Below, piece after piece: positions 1-5,811 of a stretch of DNA of 16,961 nucleotides. The stretch's first letter is position 1; each line of letters opens with the position of its first letter. Made by a program: the position numbers and the translations under genes. The notes beneath the pieces are model-generated. The model had not been told where the DNA came from. It saw only the letters and a program-made list of their open reading frames with translations, and searched no databases. The stretch spans positions 1 to 16,961 of the forward strand of contig CAMYKJ010000003.1 in NCBI GenBank assembly GCA_947258945.1, written 5' to 3'. This DNA comes from an uncultured Ectothiorhodospiraceae bacterium. GTDB taxonomy: Bacteria; Pseudomonadota; Gammaproteobacteria; UBA9214.

Positions 1-2
1 TG

Positions 3-30
3 GTTACCAAATCAATCTGTCCCCTTTGGG
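3..30. repeat. Family A repeat, right arm only
   Basis: This matches the right arm of the complete family A copy at 859-941 (bases 915-942) with one mismatch over 28 bases. It ends in CTGTCCCCTTTGGG. The left arm, if present, lies outside the window. It sits just upstream of the first gene, so the first gene has family A sequence on both sides. Confidence 0.85.
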
Positions 31-52
31 TGCATTAATATCCTTTCTTAAT

Positions 53-724
53 ATGCGGGCTGAAAACTTTCACTGGAAACTGTATCTCCTCGCTGGCCTG
101 ATATTCGGATTCTGCCTGGCTGCAGATGCGGGTGAGCTGCAGCGACTGGATGTCGGGCAGTTTTCCGACGGACAACTCGCAGACTGGCAGGAAAAGAAAT
201 TCAGCGATGAGACCCGCTACGGGTTCACGGAGCTTGATGGCAAGCGGGTACTGCGGGCCCGAAGCGATGGCAGTGCATCCGGGTTATACCGAAAGCAGCG
301 TATTGATCTGCATCGTTATCCGTTCCTGAACTGGGTATGGCGGGTAGAAAACAGGCTCGATACGAAGAACGAGCAGACCAGGTCCGGTGATGATTATGCA
401 GCCAGAATCTATGTCGTTGTGAGCGGTGGCATGTTCTTCTGGAAAACCCGGGCGCTGAACTATGTATGGGCGAATGCTTCGGTAAAACAAACTATCTGGC
501 CGAATGCCTTTGCCGGCAGGAATGCGATGATGATGGCGCTGCGTTCCAGTCAGGATGATGTGTCGGAATGGTACACCGAGAAACGCAACGTGCTGCAAGA
601 TCTCAAGGCCATCTTCGGTGAGGATATTCGCTATGTTGACGCGGTTGCATTGATGACCGATACGGACAACAGTATGGGCAGTGTCACCGCGTATTACGGC
701 GATATCTTTTTTTCATCGGATTAA
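53..724 (+). CDS. Exported DUF3047 family protein
   Basis: The 223-residue protein starts with a signal peptide: a Lys-containing N-terminus, a hydrophobic stretch around residues 9-22, and a likely cleavage after ADA near residue 26. The mature part resembles the DUF3047 family, seen in the motifs LYRKQRIDL, PFLNWVWRVE, GDDYAARIYVV and the C-terminal VDAVALMTDTDNS...YYGDIFF. DUF3047 proteins are predicted periplasmic or exported beta-rich proteins of unknown function. I chose ATG 53. The longer reading from TTG 26 would put its start inside a dispersed repeat, and no Shine-Dalgarno is visible for either start. The gene stands alone, and a GGGTCAGAC repeat fragment follows the stop codon directly. 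The family call is from recognised motifs; the role is unknown. Confidence 0.82.
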   Translation: MRAENFHWKLYLLAGLIFGFCLAADAGELQRLDVGQFSDGQLADWQEKKFSDETRYGFTELDGKRVLRARSDGSASGLYRKQRIDLHRYPFLNWVWRVENRLDTKNEQTRSGDDYAARIYVVVSGGMFFWKTRALNYVWANASVKQTIWPNAFAGRNAMMMALRSSQDDVSEWYTEKRNVLQDLKAIFGEDIRYVDAVALMTDTDNSMGSVTAYYGDIFFSSD

Positions 725-745
725 AAAGGGTCAGACTTAATGGAG
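725..745. repeat. Degenerate repeat head (GGGTCAGAC)
   Basis: AAAGGGTCAGACTTAATGG begins one base after the TAA stop at 724. It shares the GGGTCAGAC head with the family D copies elsewhere but its tail differs. The bases that follow contain two small inverted repeats, ATGGA/TCCAT and CATCG/CGATG. I see no gene between 725 and 858. Confidence 0.5.
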
Positions 746-858
746 GTATTCCATCGGTCCGCGATGAGGCGCAGAGAGGCTTTCCGCTGCTGATCAGAAA
801 ATTACCTGTTCTGAAAGGAATGAAAATTATACCAGCTATTATCAATGATAATGTTTTA

Positions 859-941
859 CCAAAGGGGACAGATTTATTTGGCGGTGTGCAATCGCACTGA
901 CAGCGCATTCAATAGTTACCAAATAAATCTGTCCCCTTTGG
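859..941. repeat. Family A inverted repeat, complete copy
   Basis: Perfect 23-base inverted arms lie at 859-881 and 919-941; the core of each arm is AAAGGGGACAGATTTATTT. The 37-base interior holds a second small hairpin, GTGC-AATC-GCAC. This layout (two inverted arms around a short spacer) is that of a REPIN-type element. The right end lies 3 bases from the stop codon of the minus-strand gene ending at 945. It could act as a transcription terminator for both neighbours. Confidence 0.9.
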
Positions 942-944
942 GTC

Positions 945-2168
945 CTAGCTACCACAAGTCAAAAAGACCTCCGGCCTCGCCGACAACTCCCGGAAGACCG
1001 GTGCACGCTCGGCATCGCTGGTGCGCATTGGCGGACCGTGATACACGATGTCCTGGCCGTTGAACGTGGTCATTCCATTAGAGCTATCGGCGGACGGGAA
1101 CTGCATGGCATCCGCCTGCGCCAATATTGCACTCATCTCCGCACTCGATGCATTCATTGCCGCGGACATTTCTGCGGGCGGCAATGTGTCCCAGTAGGCC
1201 TTGCCGTATTTCTTTTCATGGGCAGCCATCCGCTGGTTCCGGTACGAATTGACTTTTTCCGTGAGTTGCTGTTCCAGGGCGCGCGGTGAAAGCTGGCGCT
1301 GTTCAGGGGTTATCTCGCCAAGTAAAAGATCCAGGCCGTGGGACTCGCCGGCGCCCGCACTTTCGGTTCCGGCTATGCCACGGCCGCTGGTGAGCAGCAC
1401 GATGGCCGGCTGACCGCGAAAACTGCCGGTGGCGGTGGCCTCGAAGAACACCTCCCAGTTGCCAACGCGGTAGGGCTCGGTGGAACAGCGCCCTGCCTGG
1501 AATGTGTAGGTCTCGGGCCCCAGGTAGAGGGTCACGACATTGGCGGCTGCGTCGGGGCGTTCACGCGAGGCCGTGTCGTAAAAGACCGCCTCTGCACCAC
1601 AGCTGACGCTGAGGGTCATTGACAGCCTGCGGTTGCTGGACTCGACCTGCCCCTGCCAGGACAGTGCCTTGCCATCAAGCATCAACTCCTGACTCCGGCC
1701 GGTATAGTTGGTCGGTGGCCGTGTGCGAATGGAGAAATTCACGGATTGCTGGCGATCCGGGCCAGCGCTGTGGATCGACAGTTCACCCTCATCCAGTCCC
1801 GGTGCCTGACGCGCCTGAATGGTGAAGATACCCTGCTTGCTGTCCCTGACCTCGCAGCGCGTTACCTTGAGATCATAACGCCTGCCCTCCACCTCGACCG
1901 TCGCGGTTCCCTGGCCTGCGGTTTCGGTTTCAAAGGCCTGCTGTTTTTTCGCCAGCTCGGCGTTCTTCTTCTGCATCTCCATCTGCTTCATGTTCTGCAT
2001 GAAACCCTCCATCTGTTGTAACTGTTGCGGGTCCATGCCTTGACCTTTCATCATCTCCAGCATCTGCTGCATTTCCTGTTCTTCGCTGCTTTGGGCCACC
2101 ACATCCATCGACCAGCAGGTAAACAACAGGCATCCCAGGACCAACAGGCGGTTGTTCTTATTGCTCAT
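945..2168 (-). CDS. Exported protein of unknown function, Met/Gln-rich N-terminus
   Basis: The 407-residue protein has a signal peptide with a hydrophobic core around residues 8-22 and probable cleavage after VVA near residue 25. A C-W within the hydrophobic core does not give a convincing lipobox. Residues about 28-75 are rich in Met, Gln and Glu and likely form a helix or coiled coil. A longer beta-rich region follows, with scattered Cys residues that could form disulfides in the periplasm. I do not recognise a family. I chose ATG 2168 because AGGAG lies 6 bases upstream; the in-frame GTG three bases earlier is too close to it. The stop falls next to the family A repeat at 859-941, so the C-terminus may have been set by that insertion. 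Role unknown. Confidence 0.75.
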   Translation of the reverse strand: MSNKNNRLLVLGCLLFTCWSMDVVAQSSEEQEMQQMLEMMKGQGMDPQQLQQMEGFMQNMKQMEMQKKNAELAKKQQAFETETAGQGTATVEVEGRRYDLKVTRCEVRDSKQGIFTIQARQAPGLDEGELSIHSAGPDRQQSVNFSIRTRPPTNYTGRSQELMLDGKALSWQGQVESSNRRLSMTLSVSCGAEAVFYDTASRERPDAAANVVTLYLGPETYTFQAGRCSTEPYRVGNWEVFFEATATGSFRGQPAIVLLTSGRGIAGTESAGAGESHGLDLLLGEITPEQRQLSPRALEQQLTEKVNSYRNQRMAAHEKKYGKAYWDTLPPAEMSAAMNASSAEMSAILAQADAMQFPSADSSNGMTTFNGQDIVYHGPPMRTSDAERAPVFRELSARPEVFLTCGS

Positions 2169-2330
2169 CACAGTCTCCTCTGCAGTATGCCCAGGTAGGT
2201 CTATGGGGCTGGTGGGTGTAAATCCTGATTCGAGGCGTTCACTAGTATCATAGTCCGCTGATCAGTCAATGGTAAGTTCACGCCAGACAAATATGCCGGG
2301 TCGGTGTGTGCGGCGCCGGGCCTCCGCGAA

Positions 2331-2355
2331 GAAATAGGGGGCAGACCACGTTTAT
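2331..2355. repeat. Family C repeat, single arm
   Basis: GAAATAGGGGGCAGACCACG matches the family C arms at 3557-3612 and 15180-15243, apart from one G/A change in the head. No matching inverted partner is obvious nearby. It lies in the 450-base gap 2169-2618, which separates two divergent genes and also holds the elements at 2383-2423 and 2445-2468. I see no other gene there. Confidence 0.7.
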
Positions 2356-2382
2356 TTGGCCTATTTTTTCAATTGTAAATAG

Positions 2383-2423
2383 AAGGGGACGGAGGGGATA
2401 AAATTTAATCCCTCAGTCCCCTT
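2383..2423. repeat. Palindromic hairpin repeat with AAGGGGAC arms
   Basis: AAGGGGAC at 2383-2390 pairs perfectly with GTCCCCTT at 2416-2423. Inside it, GAGGGGAT pairs with ATCCCTC with one bulged base around an A/T-rich loop. The arm head resembles family A but the tail is different, so I treat it as a separate minor family. The long stem could terminate transcription in either direction. Confidence 0.75.
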
Positions 2424-2444
2424 TAATCTCTTGGACGAAATTGT

Positions 2445-2468
2445 GTTCTGACCTCAATTATTCCGTGG
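2445..2468. repeat. Family D repeat, diverged copy
   Basis: The stretch reads GTTCTGACCTCAATTATTCCGTGG with a few changes relative to the family D copy at 5721-5744 (GAGTCTGACCTCATTGATCC followed by GTGG). It is upstream of the broken DUF4399 gene. Confidence 0.55.
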
Positions 2469-2618
2469 TGTCTATACCCTTTCCGGATTTCTCGACTATG
2501 ATTGTAGGGCGCATCAGCGTTTAACAGGCCTCAACCGCAGTACCTGTGGACCGGGACGCGCAACTGCTCGTCGCCCGTCTGAGGCGCTGTATATGGCTGA
2601 CTGGAAAGGAGGTGGGTC

Positions 2619-2931
2619 ATGGCTGCGAAATTCCTGACAGTTATCATTGTTTCAGCCAGTTTGCTTGCAGGTTCGGTGTTTGCACGCACGCCCGCGCGAC
2701 AAGCCGAAGACGGGGCACCACCATTTGCTCATTGATCTCTCCGCACAGCCGGCACCGGACCGGCCGCTGCCGGCCGATGCGCATCACAAGCATTTTGGCG
2801 GCGGACAGACCGAGACCAGCATCGAGCTGTCAGCCGGCCGGCATACCCTGCAGCTGATCATGGGTGACATGAACCACATACCGCATGATCCCCCGATCAT
2901 TTCCGAGAAGATCACCATCCATGTCAAATAA
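2619..2931 (+). pseudogene. Broken DUF4399 gene (internal deletion and frameshift)
   Basis: ATG 2619 follows a strong ribosome binding site (AAAGGAGG) and encodes a clear signal peptide, MAAKFLTVIIVSASLLAGSV then FA. That frame stops at 2733-2735 after 38 codons. From about 2698 the next frame encodes the C-terminal part of a DUF4399 domain: DKPKTGHHHLLIDL, HFGGGQTETSIEL, HTLQLIMGD, HIPHDPPIISEKITI, ending at TAA 2931. DUF4399 proteins usually have roughly 40 further residues between the signal peptide and the GHHHLLID motif; these are missing here. The simplest explanation is a deletion that joined the signal peptide region to DKPKTG out of frame. The His-rich motifs are intact, so the loss looks fairly recent. 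A sequencing or assembly error cannot be excluded, but a single indel would not restore the missing residues. Confidence 0.75.
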
Positions 2932-2950
2932 TCAATGAAAAAACAGTGGA

Positions 2951-3013
2951 AAAAACAGGGGTCAGATACCAGTTTTTCCTAATATTAGCTAAAACCAGGA
3001 AATGACCCCTGTT
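2951..3013. repeat. Family B inverted repeat
   Basis: AACAGGGGTCA at 2954-2964 pairs with TGACCCCTGTT at 3003-3013. Within the left half, AAAAAC and GTTTTT flank a GGG...ACC core as in other family B copies. The centre contains the palindrome TAATATTA. It begins about 20 bases after the end of the DUF4399 remnant and ends about 60 bases before the next start codon. Confidence 0.8.
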
Positions 3014-3075
3014 ACGCTGTTTTTGTTTTTTGGCCCCCTTTTGTTTGTAAGTAGTTGCAACGGAGGAAGTCTGGA

Positions 3076-3534
3076 ATGAGCAAAGCAGATACAAAGAAGG
3101 TAATCAAGCTTCTAAACAGGATAATGGAGCTCGAGCTGGCTGGCGTTGTACGTTATACGCATTATTCCCTAATGGTTTTTGGGTATAACAGAATTCCCAT
3201 CGTTGGCTGGATGAAGAGTAATGCCCAGGAGGGATTAACTCATGCTCACAGGGCAGGAGAGATGGTTACACTTTTGGGTGGGCATCCATCGTTAAAAATT
3301 GGTTCGCTACTCGAAACAGAGAAGCATGACATCGGCGATATTCTTCGGGAAAGTCTGGAACATGAACAGGCAGCGCTTGATGCCTATTATGATTTGCTGA
3401 AACTTGCGGAAGAAGGAAAAATTGTGCTTCTGGAGGAATATGCAAGAGAGATGATTGTAGAAGAGGAGCTGCATCTCGACGAGGTCAATAAAATGTTGAG
3501 ACAACCTGGAGATGTTAAAGCCTACAAGCCCTGA
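3076..3534 (+). CDS. Bacterioferritin-like ferritin-fold protein
   Basis: The 152-residue protein is predicted to be a cytoplasmic four-helix ferritin-like protein for iron oxidation or storage. Candidate ferroxidase ligands, matched by eye to bacterioferritin, are E20 (MELELAGVVRY), E52 and H56 (QEGLTHAH), E97 (LEHEQAALDAYY), and E130 and H133 (EEELH). The spacing E52-xxx-H56 differs by one residue from the classical E-xx-H of bacterioferritin, and the Met that ligates haem in bacterioferritin is not in its usual place, so haem binding is doubtful. I chose ATG 3076 because GGAGG lies at 3062-3066; the upstream in-frame TTG 3055 precedes that site. The gene stands alone between repeats. A Dps or rubrerythrin-related ferritin-like function is an alternative. 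Confidence 0.82.
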   Translation: MSKADTKKVIKLLNRIMELELAGVVRYTHYSLMVFGYNRIPIVGWMKSNAQEGLTHAHRAGEMVTLLGGHPSLKIGSLLETEKHDIGDILRESLEHEQAALDAYYDLLKLAEEGKIVLLEEYAREMIVEEELHLDEVNKMLRQPGDVKAYKP

Positions 3535-3556
3535 AAATCCTGCAAAATAAAACAAC

Positions 3557-3612
3557 AGGGGACAGACCACGATTTAACTTCACCGGCAATTAGAAAACGT
3601 GGTCTGTCCCCT
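3557..3612. repeat. Family C inverted repeat, complete copy
   Basis: AGGGGACAGACCACG at 3557-3571 and CGTGGTCTGTCCCCT at 3598-3612 are perfect 15-base inverted arms around a 26-base spacer. It lies between the convergent stop codons at 3534 and 3645, where a bidirectional terminator would be expected, and could serve as one. Confidence 0.9.
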
Positions 3613-3644
3613 AATTTCCAGGTCCGGTTCGCCCTTGACACCAA

Positions 3645-4196
3645 TTAACTACAGCCTGTATCGACCACCCCGATATCGGGGTAACTGCCATCATGGCGGT
3701 TGTAATAATAGGCAAAGCAGCGTTCGTTGATACGAAATCCCTCCGGCCATATTATGACCCCGCGACCACCCGTTGTTCCTGCGACAGTCGGAATGGAAGT
3801 CCGATTGCCCACGCCGCAAAGCCGATTTTGCGTACAACGGGCACCTGCTCCTGTATTGCGTGATTTGGTAGAGATATCGAGTATGTAGCGAAACGCTTGA
3901 TTCCAGTGTCCTTCCGGGAAGCCGGAATGGAACAGGACATTTTCCCCGTTCACCGGGAGGTACCCGGTTTTCACACCCCTGATCGCGGCAAGTGGCTGAT
4001 ATATCGACATGGTGCTGTGAAGTGCACCCTCGATCCCTTTCAAGGTGCCAAGTAATGCATCTCTTCGCAGGTCCACGAACCTGGGTATTGCAATTGACGC
4101 AAGAATTCCCAGAACCAACAGGACGATAACCACTTCTACCAGTGTGAATCCCTGGATCCTGCAACCGGAAGCTGTTTTGCGAGCCGCCATCTGCAT
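3645..4196 (-). CDS. Type IV prepilin, MSHA pilin-like
   Basis: The 183-residue precursor has a class III (type IV pilin) signal: a 16-residue leader ending in Gly16, then Phe17 and Glu21 of GFTLVEVV, followed by a hydrophobic helix to about residue 38. PilD-type peptidase would cut after Gly16 and methylate Phe17. After the helix, RFVDLRRDALLGTLKGIEGA resembles MSHA-type pilins, as does the C-terminal FAYYYN...VVDTGC. C121/C127 and C160/C182 are candidate disulfide pairs. AAGGAGG lies 4 bases before ATG 4196; the second in-frame ATG at 4190 is also possible. There are no other msh or pil genes nearby, so it is an isolated pilin or minor pseudopilin gene. The substrate or role of the fibre is unknown. 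Confidence 0.85.
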   Translation of the reverse strand: MQMAARKTASGCRIQGFTLVEVVIVLLVLGILASIAIPRFVDLRRDALLGTLKGIEGALHSTMSIYQPLAAIRGVKTGYLPVNGENVLFHSGFPEGHWNQAFRYILDISTKSRNTGAGARCTQNRLCGVGNRTSIPTVAGTTGGRGVIIWPEGFRINERCFAYYYNRHDGSYPDIGVVDTGCS

Positions 4197-4269
4197 ACGT
4201 CCTCCTTGACGAAATCGGCCGTTCTCATCAGGTCATCGGCAGTTCAAGGCAGTTTTTGAAATCAATGGC

Positions 4270-4291
4270 CGGGGTCGGACCTCCGCAAGCT
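4270..4291. repeat. Minor repeat GGGTCGGACCTCYGCAAGCT
   Basis: The sequence here matches 16499-16518 at 19 of 20 bases. It begins like the other families (GGGG then TC) but has its own tail. It lies in the 386-base gap 4197-4582, which otherwise holds the stuttered family A copy and a possible gene remnant near 4495-4555. Confidence 0.65.
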
Positions 4292-4348
4292 AATAATTCA
4301 ACAGGATTTTCTCTTTGAAGCGTGGCTGATTTTCAGCTTATTTAGGCT

Positions 4349-4487
4349 GCCAAAGGTGCCAAAGGGGACTGCCAAAGGGGACTGCCAAAGGGGACAGATT
4401 TATTTAGCGGTGTGCAATCGCACTGACATCGCATTTAATAGTTGCCAAATAAATCTGTCCCCTTTACTGAATAAATCTGTCCCCTTT
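4349..4487. repeat. Family A inverted repeat with tandem stutter at both ends
   Basis: The core arms AAAGGGGACAGATTTATTT (4387-4405) and its complement (4447-4465) are intact, and the interior resembles that of the copy at 859-941. On the left, the 13-base unit GCCAAAGGGGACT is repeated in tandem (4358-4370, 4371-4383) before the arm itself, with a shorter GCCAAAGGT ahead of it. On the right, the end of the arm, AATAAATCTGTCCCCTTT, is repeated at 4470-4487. Both ends have therefore been partly duplicated outward. Confidence 0.88.
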
Positions 4488-4494
4488 ACTCTGC

Positions 4495-4557
4495 TCTTTA
4501 CTGCTGTTTGCCATTGTCACCCTTTTGGCCGGCACCGCGTTAGCCATAACTGAGGCA
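4495..4557 (+). pseudogene. Possible signal-peptide remnant
   Basis: One frame starting inside the end of the repeat reads SLLLFAIVTLLAGTALA followed by ITEAQT, which looks like the hydrophobic core and AxA cleavage site of a signal peptide. It has no start codon of its own and is not in frame with the gene at 4583. It may be the relic of an older secreted-protein gene cut off by the repeat. A chance hydrophobic frame is the alternative. Confidence 0.3.
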
Positions 4558-4582
4558 CAAACTCGAGAAAAAGGAGTATCTT

Positions 4583-4927
4583 ATGAATGCGAAGAACACA
4601 GTAAAGACCGTTGTCGCGGCTATCTTTGCCGTCTCATTGGGTATGTCCGGCCCGGCGCTGGCCGGCGATAGGTACCATGGCGGATACGGGCACGGCTACA
4701 GCGGCGGTCACGGGTACAAGCAGCATCGCGGCCATGGCGGTTATAAACGTGGTCACGGGTACAATCGTCATCGTGGTTATCGCGGCTATGGCCACAGGTA
4801 CGGTCATAATTACCGTTACGGTGGACGCCCGTACGGATACTACAGTGACAGCGACGACGACCTGCTGCTCGGCCTGCTGCTGGGTGGATTCACCGGTTAT
4901 GCGCTCAGTCACGGAAATCATCGCTGA
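4583..4927 (+). CDS. Small exported Gly/His/Tyr/Arg-rich protein
   Basis: The 114-residue protein starts with a signal peptide cleaved probably after ALA at residue 27. AAGGAG lies 8-9 bases before ATG 4583. Residues about 29-85 are made of imperfect GH/GY/RG repeats such as HGGYGHGYSGGHGY, with many histidines. Then follow an acidic run (SDSDDD) and a hydrophobic segment LLLGLLLGGFTGYAL near the C-terminus. The His-rich part could bind metal ions, and the composition recalls Gly/Tyr-rich structural proteins of the periplasm, but I do not recognise a defined family. The gene stands alone, with a family A repeat upstream and a family B hairpin directly after the stop. Low-complexity composition gives reading frames in other phases that are not genes. 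Confidence 0.75.
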   Translation: MNAKNTVKTVVAAIFAVSLGMSGPALAGDRYHGGYGHGYSGGHGYKQHRGHGGYKRGHGYNRHRGYRGYGHRYGHNYRYGGRPYGYYSDSDDDLLLGLLLGGFTGYALSHGNHR

Positions 4928-4930
4928 ATC

Positions 4931-4957
4931 AAAAACAGGGGTCAGATCCCAGTTTTT
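4931..4957. repeat. Family B hairpin
   Basis: AAAAAC at 4931-4936 pairs with GTTTTT at 4952-4957, then one A-A mismatch, then GGG pairs with CCC around the loop GTCAGAT. A GC-containing stem ending in a run of T, 4 bases after the stop codon at 4927, is a plausible intrinsic terminator for the upstream gene. Confidence 0.8.
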
Positions 4958-5037
4958 GCTTATATAGATAGTCAAAATTGTCTGATGATTAGAGGTAGCT
5001 ACCCCATTGATCGAAGTTCACAGTGGGAGGCGACGGC

Positions 5038-5682
5038 ATGCTGCGCGTCCATGTATCAATGAAATTCACCAATGAACCACTCAAGCGGACCCCGGTAGTC
5101 CTCTATCTTGACACCAACCCTGAACACCCTGTTCGGGGCAATACCGACCGCAACGGTACCGCTTTGTTTGATTTGCCACCCGCCAGCGGCAAGGTCGTGA
5201 TCAACGGAGTCTCCCGCTACCATGGCCGTCTCGAGGGCGATATTGATATCAGCCTCTGGTCGCCGACCGATGCCGACGCGGTGGATGAGTATGGATCGCC
5301 CGGGGGCGGTGCAGGCGGCAGCGTTGCCTATCCCGGCATGCAGACCCGTACGCTCAGGGTCAATGAACGGGAGGTTCAAACCGACAGTGAAGGTTACCTG
5401 GTCAACCTGGACGACTGGTCCGAAGGCTTCGTACGCGCCGAGGCCGAGTATGAAGGTCTTGTGTTGACCGATGAAACCTGGGAGGTGATCCGTTTTCTGC
5501 GGGACTTCTATGAGCAACACGGGGTACAGGCCAATGTGCGCGAGATCATCAGGCACTTCAGCAAGCTGTGGGGGGCGGAGCTTGGCAGCAACCACCATCT
5601 GCATGCCATCTTCCCGCGCGGCGGACCGCAAAAACAGGGAAACCGCCTGGCGGGACTATTGCGTACCAAAGGTGAACACTAG
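5038..5682 (+). CDS. Cysteine-free DsrC/TusE-like protein with N-terminal beta domain
   Basis: The 214-residue protein has two parts. Residues 1-75 look like a transthyretin- or carboxypeptidase-regulatory-like beta sandwich (VVLYLDTNPEHPVRGNTDRN, GTALFDLP). A Gly/Ser-rich linker lies around 86-95. Residues about 105-214 match DsrC/TusE: TDSEGYLVNLDDWSEGFVRA, LTDETWEVIRFLRDFYEQHG, then KQGNRLAGL. In DsrC the last motif is KQACKIAGL and the protein ends ...GCV. Here the internal Cys is N202 and the penultimate Cys is E213, with the arm length unchanged, and there is no Cys anywhere in the protein. It therefore cannot carry sulfur like DsrC or TusE, and may be a binding or regulatory relative; a cysteine-less DsrC class has been called RspA, as I recall. 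No signal peptide is present, so it should be cytoplasmic. GGGAGG lies 7 bases before ATG 5038. Confidence 0.8.
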   Translation: MLRVHVSMKFTNEPLKRTPVVLYLDTNPEHPVRGNTDRNGTALFDLPPASGKVVINGVSRYHGRLEGDIDISLWSPTDADAVDEYGSPGGGAGGSVAYPGMQTRTLRVNEREVQTDSEGYLVNLDDWSEGFVRAEAEYEGLVLTDETWEVIRFLRDFYEQHGVQANVREIIRHFSKLWGAELGSNHHLHAIFPRGGPQKQGNRLAGLLRTKGEH

Positions 5683-5693
5683 CAACAACAGGT

Positions 5694-5720
5694 GACAGAC
5701 CGCGTTTTCGTGGATCTGTC
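5694..5720. repeat. Family C-like hairpin, degenerate
   Basis: GACAGACCGCG pairs with CGTGGATCTGTC across a TTTT loop, with a G-T pair and one bulged A. It starts 11 bases after the stop codon at 5682. It looks like a family C pair whose spacer has been lost, and could terminate transcription before the efflux genes. Confidence 0.65.
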
Positions 5721-5744
5721 GAGTCTGACCTCATTGATCCGTGG
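5721..5744. repeat. Family D repeat
   Basis: GAGTCTGACCTCATTGATCC followed by GTGG is one of the better family D copies. It directly follows the family C-like hairpin and precedes the efflux adaptor gene. Confidence 0.75.
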
Positions 5745-5811
5745 TAATCTGTTTGTCGATTATTTCAGGGAGACATCTGTTTTGTTCGCGCTTTTCCGTA
5801 CTGCCATTGCC

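Noticed and set aside
859..941. Inverted repeat considered as a miniature insertion sequence with terminal repeats
   Set aside because: There is no target-site duplication that I can see, the element is only 83 bases, and many related single arms exist, which fits REP/REPIN elements better than a classical MITE. It remains possible.
4356..4553. 65-codon plus-strand frame across the family A copy
   Set aside because: Most of its codons come from the repeat arms and spacer, and a similar frame arises at the other family A copy (845-1063). It has no ribosome binding site or protein-like composition.
4611..4975. Two frames over 110 codons overlapping the Gly/His-rich gene on both strands
   Set aside because: They are products of the low-complexity repeat codons of the real gene, which has the signal peptide and ribosome binding site.
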